This document shows positions 19,643 to 31,547 of a DNA stretch of 64,000 nt, in pieces; position 1 is the first letter of the stretch; every line of letters starts with the position of its first letter. The translations under genes and the position numbers were made by a program. The stretch is taken from assembly GCA_037044905.1 (NCBI GenBank), contig JBAOKB010000162.1:248001-312000 (forward strand), written 5' to 3'. The notes under the pieces were generated by a model. The model was not told where the DNA came from, did no database searches, and was given only the letters and a program-made list of their open reading frames with translations. The stretch comes from Hortaea werneckii (lineage: Eukaryota > Ascomycota > Dothideomycetes > Mycosphaerellales > Teratosphaeriaceae).

Positions 19643-22240
19643 GCCTCGCAGCTCGCCGGGCTGGCTTCAGTACTTGACCAGACTGCGTACACGCAGCCTG
19701 GTTTGGGCGCGGCCGCGTATGTCTCATACGACAGTAATACAATCTCGCCGACTTCCTCGGACCAGACACCCGGTGCAGATCACCTCCAGCTCGCCCAACC
19801 TATCTCCGGTCACAAGCGGAAAGAACCCCTCCACCCATCTGGATCGGGGTCTGGGCCTGGGGTCACGTCGAAAAAGAAAGCACGAAGAGCTGGGCCGAGG
19901 GCGGATAGCAAGCACGATTTGATGAGTGCGGGCGATGGCGAGAAAGATGGCGATGGACCGAACAAGCCCAAGAGAGTTCGCACGGGATGCCTGACATGCC
20001 GGGAGCGGCACCTGAAATGTGATGAGGGCATGCCGCATTGCAACAACTGCAAGAAGAGTAGTCGTACATGCAAGAGAGGCGTGCGTCTCAACTTCATAGA
20101 TACGTGGGTGGATCGGCCTCCTCGACTTATCTCGATGCAGGGGACCCACAGCTGGAAGGTGGAATTCTTGGATGAGTCGAGAGATATCGCGAGTGAATAC
20201 ATGGGAGGGCTGTCAAAGTACAAGCGCTGGAGCAAGAGCCGCCGACGGCATTGCGGCAGCAAGCACCACCCATGGCATTCGATTTCGCGACAACTGCTCC
20301 GCCAGCGCCCAGCATACCCCATCAGCCTCTGCCGCCCATTCAAGGCGTCCTACCAGAGCCTTACCAGGACCCCGCCCGAACCCAGACTCAGGTACCTTCG
20401 CAGCAAAGCGTGGCCCAGAGCTATGAGACTCAAATCAAATCCGACCCTTCTCAGAGCTATGCCATGCCACCCTTACCGCAAGTACCTCATTCGGGCTCCA
20501 CATCCGATGGCCAGTACAACTCTTCTGCGGCCGGTTCAACCGCCGGCCATGGATCTGTGGTATCCTACCAGACTGCTCCGACAGAGCCTTCAGACGATGA
20601 GCGCCGCCAATACTTGGACAGCCAGGAAGAGACCCTTTTCATGCAGGTTTTCGTAGAAGAAGTCGGTCTTTGGATGGACTCAATGGATTCCCAGAAGCAC
20701 TTTTCTCGACTGTTGCCGTTCCATTCGCTTGGGAACCAATGCTCCTCAACGCCTTCCTAGCATGTGGAGCACGACATTTGACTTTGGTTAACCCTGCCTA
20801 CACGGAAGAGAAGGCACTCCACTACTACGACACCGCCACCAGATACCTGCTCAAGGAGCTTCAGAATCCTGGGCGAGACACGGTGGTATGTGCGACAACG
20901 GCCGTCATCTTAAACGTCTATGAGATCATGTCTGAGCGGGCTCTACAACGGATGAACCACATCGCTGGAGCGCGTGCGCTCATCAAAGAGTGCGGGTGGA
21001 ATGCTCGTTCACAGGGTGTTGGCAGTGCATGTTTCTGGTTGAACGTCGGTTTGGAGGTACTCAGCTGTTTGCACTTCAATTGGCAAGTTGCTTGGGATCC
21101 TGATGATTGGTGCTTGGATATGGACTTCTCTAAAGAATGCTGGAATAGCCGTGAAGAAGTCTGGACCCACCGCATGTTGTATCTCGTTGCGAAAGTGTGC
21201 AACTTCCGAGCTACGATACCAAGGCAACATGAGCCAGATCCTGATCATCAGCAACTCAGAACTCAAGAGCGCTATGAAGAGTGGGCTCGCATTAAAGGCT
21301 GGGTTGATGCATGGAATCAAGGTGTGCCGAGGACCATGCAGCCACTGGCCTTCATTTGGCCGCATCAGACAAGTTCAAAGTCTGCTTTCCCGGAAGTCTG
21401 GCTGGTGAAGCGGACGACGATCGTCGCACGGCTGTTCTACCACACGGCACAGCTGCTTTTAGCTCAGGTGCACCCTTATTATGATCGTGACAGCCCTGAA
21501 ATGCTGCAGGAGCAAAGACATCATAGCCAGACAATCTGCGGCATTGCCGCACACGTCAAAGATCGGTAAGTTTCCCCTGGGGTATATCACTGTGCACCAC
21601 GCTGACACTATTCACAGGGGTGTTGCATCCGTGTGTATTCGATCGCTTGCTCATGCAGCCGAAGTCTTGACCGATCGTCGTCAACAAGAGGAAGGTGCTT
21701 GCTGTCTTCGAGAAGATCAACAAGGAAACTGGCTGGCGAATTGGTTTTGTCTACAAAGAGCTCAAGGAGAAGTGGGGCTGGAACGATCCTATTAATGCCA
21801 CCGAGTTCGCACAAACTCACACTGCGGCCATCGAGCAAAGGAAAGCGCAAGAAGCAGCACAGGTGCAAATGCAGCGTGAAGAAGCCCAGCGTCAACAAAG
21901 CATTCAAAGCACGCAAAGCGCCGTCCAAGGCGCGAGCATCCAACAAGGATACCAATCGCAGCCCTCCTTTGGACCGCCTTCTCAACATCAACCAAGCATG
22001 AGCCTACCGCTTCCCCAGCCCATGCAGCCGGCTCTTCAAAAGCCGCCATCAGCCCCTCCAGCACAGCAACAACAGAAGCGTCCACCCGCCGGCATACCCA
22101 ATCCAATGTACGCCAAGGCAGACTTCAATTTACCCCAGCACCCATATCAGAATTACTACGTGGCGCCAAACAGCGGCGGCTTCAGTGGACAACAGCAGAA
22201 CGGAAATCTAGGGATGGGCGGAGCATACTACAGTTTTTGA
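19643..22240 (+). CDS. Zn2Cys6 transcription factor with Fungal_trans_2-type domain; frame broken at three sites
   Basis: Binuclear zinc cluster at about 19988-20071: C-x2-C-x6-C-x6-C-x2-C-x6-C (CLTCRERHLKC then HCNNCKKSSRTC), preceded by KPKRVRTG. The regulatory domain reads HFSRLLPFHSL, LLNAFLACGARHLTL, RMNHIAGARALIKECGW and GSACFWLNVGLEVLSC, as in Fungal_trans_2 regulators. An intron lies near 21568-21617. The C-terminus is Gln/Pro-rich and ends GMGGAYYSF at 22240. Coding sense moves between frames at GGG 20207-20209, GGG 20731-20733 and GG 21694-21695; each can be fixed by one base. The 5' end is uncertain: coding sense extends back to an AG at 19641-19642, so a first exon probably lies upstream. 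Target genes unknown. A decaying gene is possible but sequence error is likelier. Confidence 0.7.
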
Positions 22241-22773
22241 TTATTTATGGAACAGCTAGCGAAACGCTATAATATCGGTACCAGGCCTACGATGTGATGC
22301 TTACTATCAGGATACAGAGTGCATGGTTGCATGGAGATGGGGGAGCATGCAAGGGCTTGGGGTTTGGCAGTTTGAAGGATACCCAATGTTTTAGCTAGCG
22401 AGGAGTTTGGCGGATAGTATTATGATTGTGGGTCTACACGAGTTCTTACAGTGCAACACATGCCTTTCTCACCTTTCACGTCACTGTCAGATCAGATATA
22501 CAGCCTAGAACTACTTTCCAAACAAAACATTCGGCTACTTGCACCCTGTGCGAGGCCGCCTTACCGCGTGCAGTGCGGGAGCAGCCGGCTTCGACCGCCA
22601 CCCTCACTCCCAACCTTCAGCGCGACACCCTCTCGACCCTGAACTTGTAAGCTTCATCGCTAACTAAATTGCCCCTCACGAAAGGCGATGACTGTCGTTC
22701 AACATTCCATCACCGAGAGCGCGAGCGTATCGCTACGCATGTAAATCACTGGTCGACGTCGCTGATTGCTTTG
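22241..22773. other. Intergenic upstream of FIG4
   Basis: About 530 bp; 3' flank of the Zn2Cys6 gene and FIG4 promoter and leader. No gene seen. Confidence 0.5.
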
Positions 22774-25700
22774 ATGGATTCCGGGCCCGTAGATGCAGGT
22801 CCTATACAGGATGGCGAGTACGATGATCCAACAGTACAACCGGAGTCGCCGGAATTGGATCGCTTAAATGCAAGTCGGCGAATTGGACGTGACCGCTCTC
22901 TACTTGGGAGCGACACTCCCAGCGTCCCGCGCGAGGAGAGCGCGAGGAGCCGCAGTCGGCATCCTAGCATTCGCAGCCAGTCTCCTGGATCTTTTGAGGA
23001 GCCTGAGGTGAAGGAAGACCCGCCAAATTATACAAGGGTCGGTGCGACGGCAGAGGAAATCAATGGCCAGATCCCAATAGACGATGGCGACGTGCACCTT
23101 AGGGAATCCGCCGCTAGGACATCGACTGATGAAGTGCCTACTCCAAATGATGCACGACCTCACAAGATGTTCAAATTCACGCTGTACGAGACGAATGCTC
23201 GGTATTGGATCACTGGATCTGACATCACGGATAAACATTTCCGCCTACTTAGGATAGACCGGACGTCGCCGCCAGGCCAGATAGTGCTTTTCGAGGACGA
23301 GACGATCTATGATAGACGGCAGATGAATGATGTGCTGACGAGCATTGATGAAGGCAATCGCCCTACTGGAGGCTTGCGAATGAAGTACAACTTCTGGGGT
23401 CTATTAGGCTTCATTCGTTTTACGGAGGCTTTCTACATGCTTATCATCACCAAGCGACAGCAGGTCGCCACTATCGGGGGCCACTATGTTTACCAGATTG
23501 AGGATACGGAACTAGTCCCTTTGACGACTGGTGCGAGCTCACGTTTCATGCGCGATCGTAATGCTGAAGAGGCCCGATTCCTGGGCATCTTAGGTAACCT
23601 CGACTTGAACAAATCGTTCTATTTCAGCTATTCTTACGACATAACACGCTCGCTCCAGGAGAACATCATACGTCAACGGCAGGCACTCAACGACGGTCAG
23701 CAAACGGCAAGTCCCGACTTCAACGGCATGTTCGTATGGAACAACCATTTGTTGAAGCCGGCGATCGTGTCATTAAAGCATCCTTTCGACTGGTGTCTCC
23801 CCATAATCCACGGCTTCATCGATCAAGCTGCTCTTGATATTTTCGGGCGCAGCGTCTACATAACCATAATTGGACGGCGGTCTCGCTTCTTTGCTGGCGC
23901 AAGGTTCCTCAAACGTGGCATCAACGACCTAGGCTATGTCGCGAATGATGTCGAGAGCGAGCAGATCGTCGCTGAGAAACTGACGACATCCTTTCATGCA
24001 CCCGGTCCGCGTCCTTATGCCAGTCCAACATACACTTCATACCTGCATCATCGGGGCAGCATTCCGTTGTACTGGACACAGGACAACAGTGGCGTCTCGC
24101 CCAAGCCAGACATTGATCTCAACTTGAGCGATCCATTCTACCAGCCCGCCGCATTGCATTTCGACAACTTGTTTGAGAGGTATGGATGTCCCATCTACGT
24201 CCTGAATCTCATCAAAGCACGAGAACGAACGCCGCGGGAGTCAAAGCTGCTCGTCGAGTTTCAGCACTGTGTCGATTATCTCAATCAGTCACTTCCCGCA
24301 GGCAGGAAAATCATGTACAAAGCATTTGACATGAGTAGAGCGTCCAAAACTAGAGGTGGCGACGTGATTGGGAGCTTGGAAGTCATTGCTGAAGACGTGG
24401 TCAACCAGACAGGTTTCTTTCACAACGGGGATACCGACTTCGACAAGCCTCATGTGCAGAACGGAGTGGCCCGTACGAATTGTATCGATTGCTTGGACCG
24501 AACGAATGCTGCTCAGTTCGTCATTGGCAAGCGTGCTTTTGCGCTGCAACTGAAGGCTCTTGGGGTTCTCGATCGTGACACAGTGGAATACGAAACAGAT
24601 GCCGTGAATCTCTTCACCCACATGTTTCATGACCACGGAGATACGATCGCTGTGCAGTATGGTGGCTCGCACCTCGTCAATACAATGGCCACTTATCGTA
24701 AGCTCAACCATTGGCAGAGCCAGTCAAGAGACATGGTCGAGAGCTTTAAACGTTATTATCACAACTCGTTCCTCGATAGCCAGCGGCAGGAGGCATACAA
24801 CTTGTTCCTAGGCAACTACATCTGGGCGCATGGCCAGCCTATGCTGTGGGACCTCACCACAGACCATTATCTGCATCATAGTGATCCACGAGCTTGGCTT
24901 CAAAGGAACCGAAGGAACTACATCTACTGGTTCACACCCGAGTTTTTAGAACCTCGGAAATTGCCTCCAAAGTCTGAAATTCCGCCACAGAAAACCAGTG
25001 CCCAGGACGAAGACATGAACGAGATCGATAATTACTGGTTCGAGTGCTATAGACCCACCGTACTTTCCTCTCTCGGCAGAGTCTACTCCTACCGACTCAA
25101 CACAACCCATCGATACCTTCCAGAAAGGCCGCATAGAGATATCAGATTCGACTATAGCCCGTTCAAGCCTCGCCTGGATCAGCAAAGGCTTTCCATCGAC
25201 TCACCAGACAAAAAACCTGCTCGGAAAGGCGTAAAGATAGTGGACCCAACAGAAGAGCCTCCAGCGACCCCCTTACTGTCGAACGAGGATGGTCCGAGGC
25301 CCGTGACGGCTGATGAGAAGCCTGGCATTCTCCGCGAGCCGACATTCGAGAGGACAGACAGGGTACTAGACGCAGGCCCGAAGCATGTCAAGGCCGCAGA
25401 CAAGGCGCAGATGCACCTCTGGACACTGAATCAATTTCACTCACAATCACTGCATCCATCCGTGTCGGACATGGAAGCGCGCGAGTACGAACGCTACGTG
25501 GCGCATCCCTGAACTTGCCATTAGTGGTGTCGACCGAACTACCCTCGGACGCCAACCTGGATTACATGGAGTACATCCACCGTGCGGGCGGCGACGAGTT
25601 TGATGAGTACGATCAGGAAGAGACGTTCAATTCATCTATTAGCGATCAAGACATCCAACATTTCTGGGACTTTGTCGCGGAGAAGAATGACCCTCTCACA

Positions 25701-25814
25701 GTCACGGAGGAGGACAATGGGAAGAAGAGGTACAAGGCTTATCGGCAGTGGCTTCGCGGCAAGAGCCTGTTCAAGCAGAGCAAAGTCGATCCCGAGTATA
25801 AGTCTAGTATATGA
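22774..25814 (+). CDS. FIG4: Polyphosphoinositide phosphatase FIG4 (SAC domain)
   Basis: PtdIns(3,5)P2 5-phosphatase that works with Vac14 and the Fab1 kinase on the vacuole membrane. Start ATG 22774 (MDSGPVDAG), the first ATG in frame. The first 130 residues are variable and acidic. The SAC domain runs from MFKFTLYETNARYWITG to about residue 700, with the catalytic C-x5-R as NCIDCLDRTNAAQ (Cys about 570, Arg about 576). The Fig4-specific region YIWAHGQPMLWDLTTDHYLHH follows. The long frame stops at 25510-25512, but the conserved tail continues in another frame (DANLDYMEYIHRAGGDEF to 25814). A CCC run at 25507-25509 needs one more C. The gene ends 35 bp from the convergent F-box gene. Confidence 0.93.
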
Positions 25815-25849
25815 AAAACCAATTCATCCGACTGTGTGGCACTGATGTG

Positions 25850-27058
25850 CTAGCTATCGAGGTCGGAAAGAGGAGGCGATTTGGATAGCATTTTGGGATT
25901 CACGGTCGTCACTTCCTCCGCGATCCTACACCTCAACCTCGTCTTCAGGGCCCTCCAGACCGCATTACCGTTCTCTCGCTTCGCCGGCTCGCCATCCTTG
26001 CCCATCAGCGGCAGCGCAAGTTCGAACTCCAACTCCTCTCTCCCGCCACCGTTCTCGCCCCGGCGGACGGGATCCGGCCACCGATCAGGCCATTCATTCT
26101 TCAGATCCTCGAGCGCGTCGAGCAGATCTCCCATCGAAACCTCGCAGTTCTTCCAATAGTGGATCGCCACCTGCGACTCTGGCGCTCGGATCGTGATGTC
26201 GGTGACGGGAGGCTGGGTGAGAAGCAAAGTCTTCCACTTCACTTGACCCTGCTTCGGAGCGTGTTCGGGCACATAGGGCGGACCGGATCTGGGTGCCAGG
26301 ATCGGCTCATCCTTGAACCCATCGCGGATCGGTCGTTCCACGGCGTCGACGAGCGCTACAGTCGGCGCTTCCGCTCGGCCATCCTTTGCGGCTTTCTCCT
26401 CCGCAACCTCCGGCTTGGATTGGACAGTATCGAGGAGATTCTCACAGAAGCCGTAACCCGGATCTGCTTCTCGTACGCCCTTCGAGCTATCTCTTTTACC
26501 ATCGGAGCTCAACACGGCCCTCACTCGAAACGGTTCAAGCTCCGATGAGCTTAGAAAGCTTCCCCACGGCACCTGGCGCTTGCCTCGTGCAAACGAAGGG
26601 AGCAGTACTCGTCTTCTCATCAAGGGATTCACCAAGAGAGGCGTGGTCGATAACTCCTTGTAACGCACGGGCGCCGGCACGTTTCGCTTCCAGCCTGAGA
26701 CGAAGTGCCGCTCCAGCAGCATCTGGCTCTCCTCCACCATGTTGTACCAAGCGCGGCAGACCTGCCGCGAAATTGCTAGCTCCTCTATTGGGAGGTGGCA
26801 GAGGATTTGTTCCAGGATCTCGGGGAGTTCGAGTGGATTCCTTGGGTAGGTGTCCGGTTGTGTACGCGACCAGGACGCTATACGGCTAGCAAATGGTGTC
26901 GGGCTCGCGGATCTCGTGGAATTTGGAAATTCGACTCGCGGCGAGGAGGTAGGTGCAGAGTCGTTGAATCCCCTGGACTGGTCAAGATTGGCGACGTGTT
27001 CAAGAGGTAGACAGTCCAGGTCTCGTTTGCACGGAGGCGGCTCGAGAGAATATGACAT
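25850..27058 (-). CDS. F-box protein
   Basis: 402 residues in one frame from ATG 27058 (MSYSLEPPP); an in-frame GTG further upstream is not used. An F-box-like segment lies at about residues 70-115: LELPEILEQILCHLPIEELAISRQVCRAWYNMVEES, followed by a basic patch. F-box proteins recruit substrates to SCF ubiquitin ligases through Skp1. The remaining 280 residues show no domain I recognise. They contain a short conserved-looking stretch (VKWKTLLLTQPPVTDITI, with AIHYWKNCEVSMGDLLDAL) common in fungal F-box proteins of unknown target. No intron. Confidence 0.8.
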   Translation of the reverse strand: MSYSLEPPPCKRDLDCLPLEHVANLDQSRGFNDSAPTSSPRVEFPNSTRSASPTPFASRIASWSRTQPDTYPRNPLELPEILEQILCHLPIEELAISRQVCRAWYNMVEESQMLLERHFVSGWKRNVPAPVRYKELSTTPLLVNPLMRRRVLLPSFARGKRQVPWGSFLSSSELEPFRVRAVLSSDGKRDSSKGVREADPGYGFCENLLDTVQSKPEVAEEKAAKDGRAEAPTVALVDAVERPIRDGFKDEPILAPRSGPPYVPEHAPKQGQVKWKTLLLTQPPVTDITIRAPESQVAIHYWKNCEVSMGDLLDALEDLKNEWPDRWPDPVRRGENGGGREELEFELALPLMGKDGEPAKRENGNAVWRALKTRLRCRIAEEVTTVNPKMLSKSPPLSDLDS

Positions 27059-27376
27059 CGCCCTTGACACCCTTTATATCACAGAATTAAAATAGGGCTG
27101 AAGAGCCGCGTAATTCGCATTAGGAGCAAGGAGAAGCCTTTAGTTAGATGTCGATCGCTCAGTGAGGGGACAGCGAGCGCTCAGCAGGCGTCAACGTTTC
27201 CCCATCCCCTGGGTTGCGGAGTAAACATATTGTGGAGCAAAATGTGCAGTTTCGCCAGTCGACAGGCCAGATATAATACATTGTCTGAACGCTCGGGTAT
27301 TCGCAGCTCAAATCGTCCCATCATGACTCTCAAAGAAAAGAAAAGAAAAATCTCTACCATCTGCTCAGCCGCGCTC
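27059..27376. other. Intergenic
   Basis: 318 bp between the F-box gene start and the PPG1 stop; nothing seen. Confidence 0.5.
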
Positions 27377-28798
27377 TCAGAGGAAGTAGTCCGCAACCGG
27401 TTTCTTAGCCGGCATGCCTCGACTGTCCTGCGGCGCAGCCTCGAACACTCGGTAGCGTCGTCCAGGCCCCATCCTCTGCTCGGCTTGCCGCTCGGCCAAG
27501 ACGCCGTTGCTCCGTCCGACGTCGCCATTACTGCGAGACGCGTATCCCGCATTCGACCCATCCTCTCCGAGCTCCAGTATGGCAGCAACATTACCACACC
27601 GATAGCAATAGTTAGGTGCTGACCAGACTGTGACGATGCTTGATTCGAACATCTCCTTGAAGCCCTCCATCACCAGCTGGTGCGCGCGGCATATCAGGCT
27701 GAGATCGTTCTTGTGATTGAAGCATTTGACGATGTCGGAGCCGAAGAGGAAGCCTGCGCCGCGTGGCGAGAGGCCCCAGCCATCGATCTCATCCGGGTCT
27801 GACCACAGCAGATCGCACATGGCGCCTTCGTGAGGCACTTCCTGTTTGCGATCAAGCAGTCGGATTTTGTCGAGGGTGTCGATCAAGGGTGACAGTCCGC
27901 CGTGGACACACAGCACGGCGCCACCTGGATTTCCGGAAGAGCCTCTGCTAGTCCCTGATGCACCTGTTCCCGGTGGCCCGGTATTCCCCTGTGACTGCGA
28001 CGGTGAAGATGCCGGATTGGAAAGTTGTGAGTTGTCGACGTTCCTAGATCCCGGGTGGTTTCGCGCAAAGGTATTGATGACCTGACCCGCCGAGTTCAGT
28101 ATCTCGATCTCAATGTCATCGTTCTCCCCCGGCATCGTCGCTTGGCTGGAATTCGCATCCATCGCTGTCCCGGTCTCTGTAGGCTGCAGGTCTGTCGCCG
28201 CACCCATCACAAGCGCCCCTAGCGCCAGATAATCGAACACTTCACAGCAATATCGCCACACGTTGGCCGAGCCGTACTTGCGCATGCACTCGTCGTAAAA
28301 CCCGTAGACTGTCGTGATCTGTCTCGATTCGTGATTCCCTCTGATGAGCGTGATGCGGTCCGGGTACCGCACCTTCAGACATAGCAAGAGAAGGAATGAC
28401 TCCAGACTGTAGAAACCGCGATCGACGAAATCGCCCATAAAAAGGTATGCGGTATCCGGACAGGGCCCGCCGACGCGAAAAAGCTCCATAAGATCATGGA
28501 ATTGGCCATGAATATCGCCGCATATCTGCAAGTTTCCCTTCATTAGCATATGCCTTCCCGACACAAATCAGTTCCACAAACGTGGGCGGCGTACCGTCAC
28601 CGGCGCGTCAACGGAGACGACATTGCCTTCCTCGATAAGCAGCTCGCGCGCTTTGTAGCAGAGTTCGCGTACGTCCTTCTCCGGTATAGGCCGGCATGCT
28701 TTCAGCTGTGCTATGGACCTATAACCCATGCCCGTCAGAATGTGCTTTCCTGTTACAATATGTTGCGCGGCGTGCTCTTACTTGTCGAGGTCGCTCAT
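27377..28798 (-). CDS. PPG1: PP2A-like serine/threonine phosphatase catalytic subunit PPG1
   Basis: Type 2A-like protein phosphatase. Start ATG 28798. A 17-nt first exon (28782-28798), intron 28719-28781, exon 28595-28718, intron 28526-28594, then the last exon. The start reads MSDLDKSIAQLKACRPI. Metallophosphatase motifs are intact: GDIHGQFHD, GDFVDRGFYS, RGNHESRQ, VHGGLSP, and a final H in CRAHQLV. The C-terminus VADYFL is the methylatable PP2A-type tail. An unusual insertion of about 85 residues (ATDLQPTETG to SSGNPGGA), rich in Ser/Gly/Asn, lies between FDYLALGALV and VLCVHGGLSP; long insertions here occur in fungal Ppg1. Identity as Ppg1 rather than PP4 or PP6 rests on the N-terminus and this insert. 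Confidence 0.9.
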
Positions 28799-29475
28799 CT
28801 TGGCTGGTGCGCCAAGCGGCGCGGAAGCTGGTATTGCGCCCTAGCTGAGCCGTTGTGCAATGATCTGATTGCCTGTACAGTCCTGCTGATGTGTATGCCT
28901 CTTCCGCCGCTCGTTACGTCTGTCTGATCTGGTGATGATCGGTAAGGCCCGGGTGTCGGGATGTGAAGTGGCGGGCGCAAACTCGGACCCGATGGATCGC
29001 GATGAAAAGACGATCGGTCTGCTGCGCCGGTCGGTATGTATTTCGTGATCTGAATAAGATGATGTACGCAAAATTAGGATGAGGCTGAATAAATCGCCGA
29101 ATCTGAATCGATGCTCTCACATGTTCCTACTTAGCCGCGAACAAACTCCAGCTCTGACGTGGGGCGGATCTATCCGTGACGCGCTAGGCGGCTGCGTGTA
29201 CGGCATACGATATTGCTTACTGTTCCCGTAGAAGGCAGAGGAGCTCCATCTCCATGCAAGTGAGGTCTACAGGCACAGAGAACTAACGCTATAGTGACAT
29301 GGGAAAAGTGAGAACATTTTCAACTCACTATTTTATGCTTTGAAAAGGCATCTCGCCAATCCTTTGATAACGTTGAAAGCACAGCTAAAACACCATCGAA
29401 GACCACATGGTCTATTATGTCTCATGCATTTGTTCGTAGCATATAATTACATCGGAATCGCCACCTTCAGCTCGC
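28799..29475. other. Intergenic
   Basis: About 680 bp between the PPG1 start and the NUP49 stop. It contains the PPG1 promoter. No gene seen. Confidence 0.5.
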
Positions 29476-31180
29476 CTACCATGGCCTAACGCTCCCAAGG
29501 GGCCTGCTGCCAGCACCCAACGTCTCACCCAACCTGCCGAGCGCCAACTCATTGACTCCCTCCCTGCACTCGCCGACCGTCCCCGCCACGTTCAAAATGC
29601 TTCGCTCGAACCCTCTGAGCGTGTCTGCAAGCTCCCGGACCGTGTCGTCTTCAGTCGCAAGCTGGCCGTTGTTGACGCCTGCCCGCCTCGCCGCCAACTG
29701 CTGCGCCTGTGAAATGGCCGAGGACTCGATGACGCGCATGTGGCCTTCGATCTCCGCCATGTTGGAAGAGTACTGGTTGAGGGTGTCTTGGAGCTCGGAA
29801 GCCATGGGTATGAAGTAATGGCCGATCAGATCCGTGTCGTAGGAGTCAGCGTCCACAGCACCATCCGCCGGGTCGGCAGGGCGAGCAAGCGATTGCCGAC
29901 CATAGGAAGGGGATAACCTAAAGGTACGCCTGAGTTCGGGACCTGGTATCCTGACGGAAGCTTGAGGTTCTCGATGATGCGTTGCGCTCGCGCGAAGTCT
30001 TTATGGTCCTTGTCCTTGACCGTTCGACTTCTCTCCACGGCGTGAGCATCCGATGCGAGAAGTTGTTCTACTGCATCCGCCTTCTCTTTCACGAGCTGCA
30101 CGTCTGGTGCAATGGACTGAACGTCGGGCTCATGTCTCCCAATGAGGGCCTGTATTTGGCGGCAAAATTGCTCTTGTGCTTGTATCATCTTGTCTGTCTG
30201 CTCGAACTTGTCCTTCACTTCGTCAATACAGTCTTGAAATCTAGTCGTCGGCCGCAGTTCACCAGCGTGTACTTTCACAGCGCCCACAGATGCCTGCTGG
30301 CCTGCTTGTTGACTTTGCCCCATCTTCAGACTTCCCGCAAAGGGCGCCCCACGCTGGCTCTGTGCGAATTGCTGCGATTGGAGCAGGCTGGGAACCTGGT
30401 CCGGAGGGACGGGATTTAGGCCGAAGATCGAATTTGCCGTCGGTCGACTTTGAGGGTTGCTTGCATGGTAGAAGGAATTGCCAGCCATGCCCTGGGACGG
30501 GTCGTTGGGTTTTGGCGCGAAGAGGGAAGTACTGCCACCGAACAAGCTGTTACCCTGCTGCTGATTCGATTGGTTGTTCTGGTTGAGGCTCGAGAAGAGA
30601 CCACCGCCACCTCCGGTGTTAGATTGTGAAGGCATCGTCGAGGACCCAAACAAGCTTCCTCCGGTAGTATTGCTCTGCTGGTTCTGCTGGGTGTTGCTGC
30701 CACCGAAGAGTGATCCACCACCTGTGTTGCTTTGCTGGTTCTGCTGGGTGTTGCCAAAAGCGAGCTGCCGCCGGTGTTTCTGTTGATTCTGATTCGTCGT
30801 GCTCCAAAGAGACCCCCAGACTGCTGTGGCTGGCTTGACTGTCCGCCTAGTGTGCCGCCGAAGAGACCTCCACCTTGCGAAGGCTGGGATGTGGTTGTGC
30901 TTCCGAACAAGCCTCCGCTCTGTTGCGGTTGCGAGGTCGGTTCTGATTCTGCTGGCCTCCGCCGCTGGGCTCGGTCAGCGCGTTCCGACGCAAGGGCTGA
31001 ATGAGCTGCAGGTCTTCTGCGCTGGTGCGCTTATGCTTGGACATGCTTGCTCGCCGCTGTGGAATGTAGGATCCCCAGATGGATCTGCAAGTGGAATGGG
31101 GAGATGATGTCGCCAACTTACAAAAGCGAATTGGCCGAGCCGGTATTGATGCTCAGCGAGTTGCTCCTGCCGAAAGCCAT
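29476..31180 (-). CDS. NUP49: FG-nucleoporin NUP49 (Nsp1 channel complex); several frameshifts
   Basis: Channel nucleoporin that pairs with Nsp1 and Nup57. The likely start is ATG 31180 (MAFGRSNSLSINTGSANSL) followed by an intron of about 64 nt. The FG region carries GLFG/SLFG units with Gln/Asn spacers (SGGLFG, GGGLFGG, TQQNQQSNT). The coiled-coil part is TTRFQDCIDEVKDKFEQTDKMI to the C-terminus, with QLLASDAHAVER, RAQRIIENLKLPSGYQ, LIGHYFIPMASELQDTL and FERSILNVAGTV. The frame changes at GG 30935-30936, about 30803-30805 and GGG 29938-29940 (+ strand), with two opposed shifts probably also near 30760-30790. Conserved sequence continues across each, so I read one gene with errors. Divergent from FIP1 by 367 bp. 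Confidence 0.8.
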
Positions 31181-31547
31181 GTTTATTGTTGCTGCCCAAT
31201 ATGAAGTTTATTATGACCAAGGCAGGTGGAGACCAAAGTAGGTAGGGAGGTAGGTGAAGGGGTACGTCTGCGCGTCCGCGTCCGCGTCTGCGTCTGTCCC
31301 GGCGCAAGCTTTCGCGTGAATGAAGGATGCAGTGCAGATGCAGCCCAGTTCGTCCCAGCTGTTTTCCCTTCAGAGGTAGCAGAAGCCAGCCCGGAGCTTG
31401 AGGCTAAAACGGGCCGAGCAATAAGCATACACTAGCGTGGCGCGAGCGCGAGCGCGTCTTCCCGGTCCCAGTACTGGCGACTTGCGACTTGCGACATCCA
31501 TTCCTTATTGCACTATACTGTATACTCAACATTCGCCACCGCAGATC
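31181..31547. other. Divergent promoter region NUP49 / FIP1
   Basis: 367 bp. It holds a short CGTCCG/CGTCTG hexamer run (about 31268-31297) and a GCGCGAGCGCGAGCGCG run (about 31440-31456). No gene. Confidence 0.5.
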
